64,000 nt of DNA, taken from contig NZ_SNVW01000004.1 of assembly GCF_004361695.1 (NCBI RefSeq), positions 248,001 to 312,000 on the forward strand. Reading direction: 5' to 3'. The notes beneath the pieces were generated by a model that worked only from the letters and a program-made list of their open reading frames with translations, made no database searches and had not been told where the DNA came from. Position 1 is the stretch's first letter. Every line of letters begins with the position of its first letter. Of this stretch, positions 59,969 to 64,000 are shown piece after piece. A program made the translations under genes and the position numbers. The stretch comes from Curtobacterium flaccumfaciens (GTDB taxonomy: Bacteria > Actinomycetota > Actinomycetes > Actinomycetales > Microbacteriaceae).

Positions 59969-60498
59969 GACTCGGCCGTCACCGGGGCGAGGGCGCTCCA
60001 CGGGAAGGTGATCCACCCGTCGACGCGGCGCCAGACGTGGTCGGGCTCGAGCACGGTGCCGGGCTTCGAGTACAGGCAGGCGCTGCGGACGTCGGCGCCG
60101 GCGTTCCGCACGATGTCGACGACCAGGCGGAGGGTGCGGCCGGAGTCGGACACGTCGTCCACGATCAGGACGCGCTTGCCGGCGAGGCTCGGGGCGTCGA
60201 GGGCGGGCGACAGGATGACCGGTTCCTCGAGGCGCTGCTCGACGTCGGTGTAGAACTCGACGTTGATCGAGCCGCACTCCTTGGTGCCGAGGGCGTACGC
60301 GACGGCCCCGGCGATGATGAGTCCGCCGCGGGCGACGGCGACGACGACCTCGGGCTCGAAGCCGGAGGACAGGACGTCCTTGGCGAGCAGGCGAGCCGCG
60401 TCACCGAACTCCAGCCATCCGAGCACCTCGGGCCCGCTCGTCACGGTCACGGTCGAGGGAGCCTGGGCGGATGGCCCGGAGTCGCTGCTGATCGGCAT
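59965..60498 (-). CDS. Type I phosphoribosyltransferase
   Basis: 177 residues. The PRPP-binding motif is RVLIVDDVSDSGRTL, with VVVAVARGGLIIAG upstream; the C-terminal KPGTVLEPDHVWRRVDGWITFPW is characteristic of xanthine/guanine-type phosphoribosyltransferases in actinobacteria. It probably salvages a purine base. ATG at 60498 is 6 bases after TACCGT (60505-60510), so leaderless. First gene of the operon ending with the GNAT gene. Confidence 0.93.
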   Translation of the reverse strand: MPISSDSGPSAQAPSTVTVTSGPEVLGWLEFGDAARLLAKDVLSSGFEPEVVVAVARGGLIIAGAVAYALGTKECGSINVEFYTDVEQRLEEPVILSPALDAPSLAGKRVLIVDDVSDSGRTLRLVVDIVRNAGADVRSACLYSKPGTVLEPDHVWRRVDGWITFPWSALAPVTAES

Positions 60499-60504
60499 CC
60501 GACC

Positions 60505-60510
60505 ACGGTA
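60505..60510 (-). promoter_or_regulatory. -10 hexamer TACCGT of the phosphoribosyltransferase operon (leaderless)
   Basis: TACCGT on the minus strand, 6 bases before the ATG. Confidence 0.45.
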
Positions 60511-60569
60511 CCGGCACGGACCCCGCGCCCGCGACCCGCAGGTGCACCCGGGCGCGTACGCCCGTCGCT

Positions 60570-61346
60570 TCAGACCCGCGGGGTGAGCGTCCCGCGTGCG
60601 AGCTTGTGCTGCGCCGACTGCGCCACCGGCCGGATCGTCACGAGGTCGAGGTTCACGTGCGCCGGCAGCTCGACCGCGTGCACGATCGCCTCGGCGACGT
60701 CCTCGGCGACCAGTGGCTCCGGCACGTCGTCGTACACCGCCGCGGCCTTCTCGGCGTCGCCGCGGAAGCGGGTCAGTGCGAACTCGTCGGTCTTCACCAG
60801 CCCCGGGGCGACCTCGACGACCCGGAGCGGTTCGCCGTTCAGCTCGAGCCGGAGTGCGGCCACCAGGGCGTGCTCGGCGAACTTCGCGGCGTTGTACCCG
60901 CCGCCGTTCTCGTACGCCACGTGCCCGGCGGTGCTCGTCACGGTGACGATGTCCGCGTTCCCCGCGGTCACTGCGCGCCGCCGCAGGTGCGGGAGCAGGG
61001 CCGCGATCACGCGCTTCGTCCCGATCACGTTCACCTCGAACATCGCGCGCCAGTCGTCGACGTCGGAGGCCTCGACACTCGCCGAGCCGAGGGCGCCGCC
61101 GGCGTTGTTCACCAGCACGTCCGCTCCCCCGAGTTCGTCGACCCGCGCGGCGAGCGCCTCGACGTCGGCGGCGTCCGTGATGTCCGCGACGAGCACGTCC
61201 GCGCCGGTGGACTCGGCGAGCGCCTGCAGTTTCGCCTCGCGCCGCGCGACGGCGAGGACGTCCCACCCGTGGGAGCGGAACAGCCGGACGGTCGCCGCCC
61301 CGATGCCCGAGCTCGCTCCGGTGACGACTGCGCGACGTGGTGCCAT
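60570..61346 (-). CDS. Short-chain dehydrogenase/reductase
   Basis: 258 residues. TGASSGIG cofactor motif at 9-16, NNAGG, catalytic Ser in TSTAGHVAYENGGGYNAAK with Tyr and Lys as YxxxK. NADP or NAD dependent; substrate unknown. ATG at 61346 has AGGAGGAAGCAC. Divergent from the acyltransferase gene, 81 bases apart. Confidence 0.94.
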   Translation of the reverse strand: MAPRRAVVTGASSGIGAATVRLFRSHGWDVLAVARREAKLQALAESTGADVLVADITDAADVEALAARVDELGGADVLVNNAGGALGSASVEASDVDDWRAMFEVNVIGTKRVIAALLPHLRRRAVTAGNADIVTVTSTAGHVAYENGGGYNAAKFAEHALVAALRLELNGEPLRVVEVAPGLVKTDEFALTRFRGDAEKAAAVYDDVPEPLVAEDVAEAIVHAVELPAHVNLDLVTIRPVAQSAQHKLARGTLTPRV

Positions 61347-61413
61347 GTGCTTCCTCCTGGGTCGGGCGGGGGTTCCCCTGCAACCGTACCGATCCCCGGA
61401 CATCACGATCCGG

Positions 61414-61419
61414 TAACGT
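61414..61419 (+). promoter_or_regulatory. -10 hexamer TAACGT of the acyltransferase gene
   Basis: TAACGT ends 8 bases before ATG 61428; GGGG lies before the start too. Confidence 0.4.
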
Positions 61420-61427
61420 GACCGGGG

Positions 61428-62519
61428 ATGACGACGGATGCCGCCCCTCCAGCGCCCTCGGCGCCCGCCACCGAGCTCGAGCCCGGCCGCGCGAAGCGTC
61501 GTATCCCGATGTGGGACACGGCGCGGTTCCTCGCGGTCACGCTCGTGGTCATCGGACACGCGATCCAGCGGCAGACGACGGCGAGCGAGCACGCCCTCGC
61601 GCTGTACACATTCATCTACGCGTTCCACATGCCGGCGTTCGGCGTGATCAGCGGGTACTTCTCCTCCGCCGACACCCCGACGGCGAAGCGGATGCGCCGG
61701 ACGATCACCGACATCGTCGTGCCGTACATCATCATGCAGACGATCTGGACGGTGGTGCAGGGCCTCTTCGAGGGCGGCAAGAAGTTCAACCCGACGCAGC
61801 CGACCTGGACCCTGTGGTTCCTGCTCGCGCTGGGGATCTTCAAGCTGATCCTGCCGTACCTCGCGCAGCTGCGGTGGCCGTTGTTCTGGGCCGTCGTGTT
61901 CAGCATCGGTGTCGGCTACTTCGACAACGTCGACTCGACCCTCTCCCTGTCGCGCGCGATCAGCCTGCTGCCGTTCTTCCTGCTCGGCTGGCAGGTGAAG
62001 CAGTGGGGCGTCTTCGACCGCTGGTACGACGCACCCCGGCGGATCGTCGTGCGGGTCCGGATCGCAGCGGCCGCGGTGTTCGTGGCCTGGGCGGTGGCGT
62101 GTGCGCTCTGGATCCCGCAGTTCAAGGAGTTCGACCTCCACCACTGGTTCTTCTACGACGACTCCTACTCGGGCCTCGGCGAGGACGCCTGGTGGGCCGG
62201 TGCGGTGCGCTTCGGCCTGATGCTCCTGGCGGCGCTGCTGACGGCGTCGTTCCTGCTGCTCGTCCCCCGTCGGAACGTGTGGATCACCCAGTTCGGCGCG
62301 GCGACGATGTACGTCTACCTGCTCCACACCTTCCTGCTCTACCCGGTCCGCGAGTCCGGCATCCTCGCGGGTCCGCACTCCGCGTGGCCGTACGTCCTGC
62401 TCATGGTCGGCTTCGCCTGCGCCGTCAGCCTGTTCCTCGCGCAGCCGTTCGTCCGCCGCGGGATGCGCTGGTTGCTCGAGCCGAAGGTCGACTGGCTCTT
62501 CCGCCGCGACCCCGCCTAG
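61428..62519 (+). CDS. Acyltransferase-3 family membrane protein
   Basis: 363 residues, about ten transmembrane helices. WDTARFLAVTLVVIGHAIQ has the family catalytic His (after the first helix), YAFHMPAFGVISGYF follows, and later FLLGWQVKQWG and MYVYLLHTFLL complete the pattern. Members acylate surface sugars or lipids. The first 24 residues are Pro/Ala-rich and cytoplasmic. A GC-rich hairpin follows the stop. Confidence 0.92.
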   Translation: MTTDAAPPAPSAPATELEPGRAKRRIPMWDTARFLAVTLVVIGHAIQRQTTASEHALALYTFIYAFHMPAFGVISGYFSSADTPTAKRMRRTITDIVVPYIIMQTIWTVVQGLFEGGKKFNPTQPTWTLWFLLALGIFKLILPYLAQLRWPLFWAVVFSIGVGYFDNVDSTLSLSRAISLLPFFLLGWQVKQWGVFDRWYDAPRRIVVRVRIAAAAVFVAWAVACALWIPQFKEFDLHHWFFYDDSYSGLGEDAWWAGAVRFGLMLLAALLTASFLLLVPRRNVWITQFGAATMYVYLLHTFLLYPVRESGILAGPHSAWPYVLLMVGFACAVSLFLAQPFVRRGMRWLLEPKVDWLFRRDPA

Positions 62520-62575
62520 TCGCTCCCCTCGAACGGTGCGGCCCCGCTCGGTGCGTGGCCGGCGCTGGCCTGGAG

Positions 62576-62599
62576 GCGCGGGTCGTCTCCGCCCCGCGC
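62576..62599 (+). terminator. Hairpin after the acyltransferase gene
   Basis: GCGCGGG (62576-62582) and CCCGCGC (62593-62599) form a stem with a 10-base loop, followed by GTTACGT. It starts inside a copy of the GCCTGGAGGC 10-mer (62568-62577). Confidence 0.5.
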
Positions 62600-62611
62600 G
62601 TTACGTCCCGA

Positions 62612-62675
62612 GGCGGGTGCGCTGGTACCCGCCCGGCCACGTGCGTACCGTGGCCTCCGACGTGAAGGCGCATCC
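62612..62675 (+). ncRNA. Structured 5' leader of the O-acetylhomoserine sulfhydrylase gene
   Basis: Two adjacent perfect 7-bp hairpins: GGCGGGT/ACCCGCC (62612-62618, 62627-62633) and GGCCACG/CGTGGCC (62635-62641, 62649-62655). A later GCGCATCC (62668-62675) can pair with GGGTGCGC (62615-62622), which would break the first hairpin, so the RNA could switch. Riboswitches for SAM or SAH often precede such genes, but no known consensus was matched by eye. Whether this part is transcribed as leader is an assumption. Confidence 0.4.
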
Positions 62676-62785
62676 CCACCGGGCACGGCCGACCAGCCGC
62701 TGGCGCGTCTGCTCGGGACCGGCCGGCGTGGCCCCCTCGAGCTCACCTGAACCCACCACCCGATCGCACTGGACAGGAGCACGAG

Positions 62786-64000
62786 ATGACCACGAACGAC
62801 GCCGCCGCCTGGCGGTTCGAGACCACGCAGATCCACGCCGGCGCGCAGCCGGACCCGACCACGGGTGCCCGCGCGACCCCGATCTACAAGACGACCTCGT
62901 ACGTGTTCGAGAACTCCGACCACGCTCGCGACCTGTTCGCCCTGGCACAGCCGGGCAACATCTACTCGCGCATCATGAACCCCACGAACGACGTCGTCGA
63001 ACAGCGCATCGCGGCGCTCGAGGGCGGCTCCGGGGCACTGCTCGTCGCGAGCGGCCAGGCCGCCGAGACCTATGCGGTCCTCAACATCGCCGGGGCCGGT
63101 GACCACATCGTGTCCTCGTCGTCGATCTACGGCGGCACGTACAACCTGTTCAAGTACACGCTCGCGAAGCTCGGCATCGAGACCACGTTCGTCGAGGACC
63201 AGGACGACCCCGAGGAGTGGCGTCGCGCGGTCCGCCCGAACACGAAGCTGTTCTTCGCCGAGACCATCGGCAACCCGCGGATCAACGTCCTCGACATCGC
63301 CACGGTGTCCGGGATCGCCCACGACGCCGGCGTGCCGCTCATCGTCGACAACACCATCGCGACGCCGTACCTCATCCGTCCGTTCGAGCACGGGGCCGAC
63401 ATCGTCGTGCACTCGGCGACGAAGTTCCTCGGCGGACACGGGACCGTCATCGGCGGCGTCATCGTCGACGGCGGCACGTTCCCCTGGTCGGAGCACGCCG
63501 AGCGCTTCCCCGAGTTCAACACGCCCGACCCCTCGTACCACGGCGCCGTGTTCGCGCAGGCCGTCGGCAACGCGCTGGCGTACATCATCAAGGCGCGCGT
63601 GCAGCTGCTCCGCGACCTCGGGGCGTCGAACTCCCCCGACACCGCCTTCGCGCTGCTGCAGGGCATCGAGACGCTGTCGCTCCGCATCGAGCGGCACGTG
63701 TCGAACGCGCAGGAGATCGCCGAGTGGCTCGACCGGCACCCGGACGTCGCGTCGGTGTCCTACGCGGGCCTGCCGACCTCGCCCTGGTACGCGGCGGCGA
63801 ACAAGTACGCACCGAAGGGCGTCGGTGCGGTGCTGTCGTTCGAGCTCAAGGGCGGCGTGCCGGCGGGCAAGGCGTTCGTCGACAACCTGCAGCTGTTCTC
63901 GCACCTCGCCAACATCGGCGACGTGCGCTCCCTGGTCATCCACCCCGCGTCGACCACGCACTCGCAGCTCACCCCGGAGCAGCAGCTGACCACCGGTGTC
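62786..64000 (+). CDS. metY: O-acetylhomoserine/O-acetylserine sulfhydrylase, 3' end cut off
   Basis: 405 residues in the window, about 30 short of the usual length. Cys/Met-metabolism PLP family: ATPIYKTTSYVFENSDHA, SRIMNPTNDVVEQRIAALEGG, PLP Asp188 (LIVDNTIATPYL) and Lys213 in HSATKFLGGHGT. It makes homocysteine from O-acetylhomoserine and sulfide. ATG at 62786 has AGGAG at good spacing. It is last in the window; homoserine, made by hom in the left block, is its precursor. Confidence 0.96.
   Translation, partial: MTTNDAAAWRFETTQIHAGAQPDPTTGARATPIYKTTSYVFENSDHARDLFALAQPGNIYSRIMNPTNDVVEQRIAALEGGSGALLVASGQAAETYAVLNIAGAGDHIVSSSSIYGGTYNLFKYTLAKLGIETTFVEDQDDPEEWRRAVRPNTKLFFAETIGNPRINVLDIATVSGIAHDAGVPLIVDNTIATPYLIRPFEHGADIVVHSATKFLGGHGTVIGGVIVDGGTFPWSEHAERFPEFNTPDPSYHGAVFAQAVGNALAYIIKARVQLLRDLGASNSPDTAFALLQGIETLSLRIERHVSNAQEIAEWLDRHPDVASVSYAGLPTSPWYAAANKYAPKGVGAVLSFELKGGVPAGKAFVDNLQLFSHLANIGDVRSLVIHPASTTHSQLTPEQQLTTGV

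Noticed and set aside
62662-62790. A leader peptide starting GTG at 62662 (VKAHPHRARPTSRWRVCSG) before metY
   Set aside because: No ribosome site, one Cys only and no Met run; it extends past the metY start in another frame. Kept only as a remote possibility for attenuation.

Overview
This 64 kb stretch is very GC-rich (my impression is about 72%), gene-dense and free of mobile elements. Gene order, GC content and protein sequences point to an actinobacterium of the family Microbacteriaceae, most like Curtobacterium; the genus is an inference. Many genes have an actinobacterial -10 hexamer (TANNNT, often TAGNNT) only 6-8 bases before the start codon, so leaderless transcripts appear common.

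Left end (1-14,050): a conserved housekeeping block, almost all on the minus strand and read right to left: argS, an LmeA-like membrane protein, lysA, hom, thrC, thrB, rho, prfA, prmC and, after an oppositely oriented HAD hydrolase, a threonylcarbamoyl-AMP synthase cut by the window edge. It joins lysine/threonine synthesis with transcription and translation termination. Rho carries a long Q/N-rich, prion-like insert. A lipoprotein gene and a tRNA-Arg(CCG) close the block.

14,129-18,754: a minus-strand operon with overlapping stop/start codons: an alpha/beta hydrolase, an MFS exporter, a VOC protein, a DHA2-type MFS exporter and a small uncharacterised protein. It looks like a resistance or efflux unit.

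18,888-26,936: the most distinctive region. A Gfo/Idh/MocA oxidoreductase is followed by a 1,306-residue Pls/PosA-type NRPS-like protein (adenylation, carrier, then a membrane-embedded C-terminal half with left-handed beta-helix-like parts), an M1 metallopeptidase, an XRE regulator divergent from a methionine aminopeptidase across a palindromic operator, and a phosphopantetheinyl transferase that could activate the carrier domain. Together they resemble a system that makes and trims a small homopoly-amino acid.

26,974-35,708: a TPM-domain membrane protein with PspA (envelope stress), a degenerate arginase-fold protein, a flavin disulfide oxidoreductase, and a siderophore-interacting protein with an ABC ATPase behind a probable iron box.

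34,761-54,654: a peptide-type ABC importer, an amidase, a CPBP protease with a two-component system, assorted oxidoreductases, two lipoproteins, the 5-oxoprolinase operon pxpABC, a HIT protein and an ABC-F ATPase.

54,641-64,000: gluconate kinase and permease under a divergent GntR/FCD regulator with a perfect AT-rich palindrome; a ung/GNAT/S51/phosphoribosyltransferase operon; an SDR; an acyltransferase-3 protein; and a truncated O-acetylhomoserine sulfhydrylase behind a structured leader. No CRISPR, rRNA, IS element, integrase or phage gene was seen.
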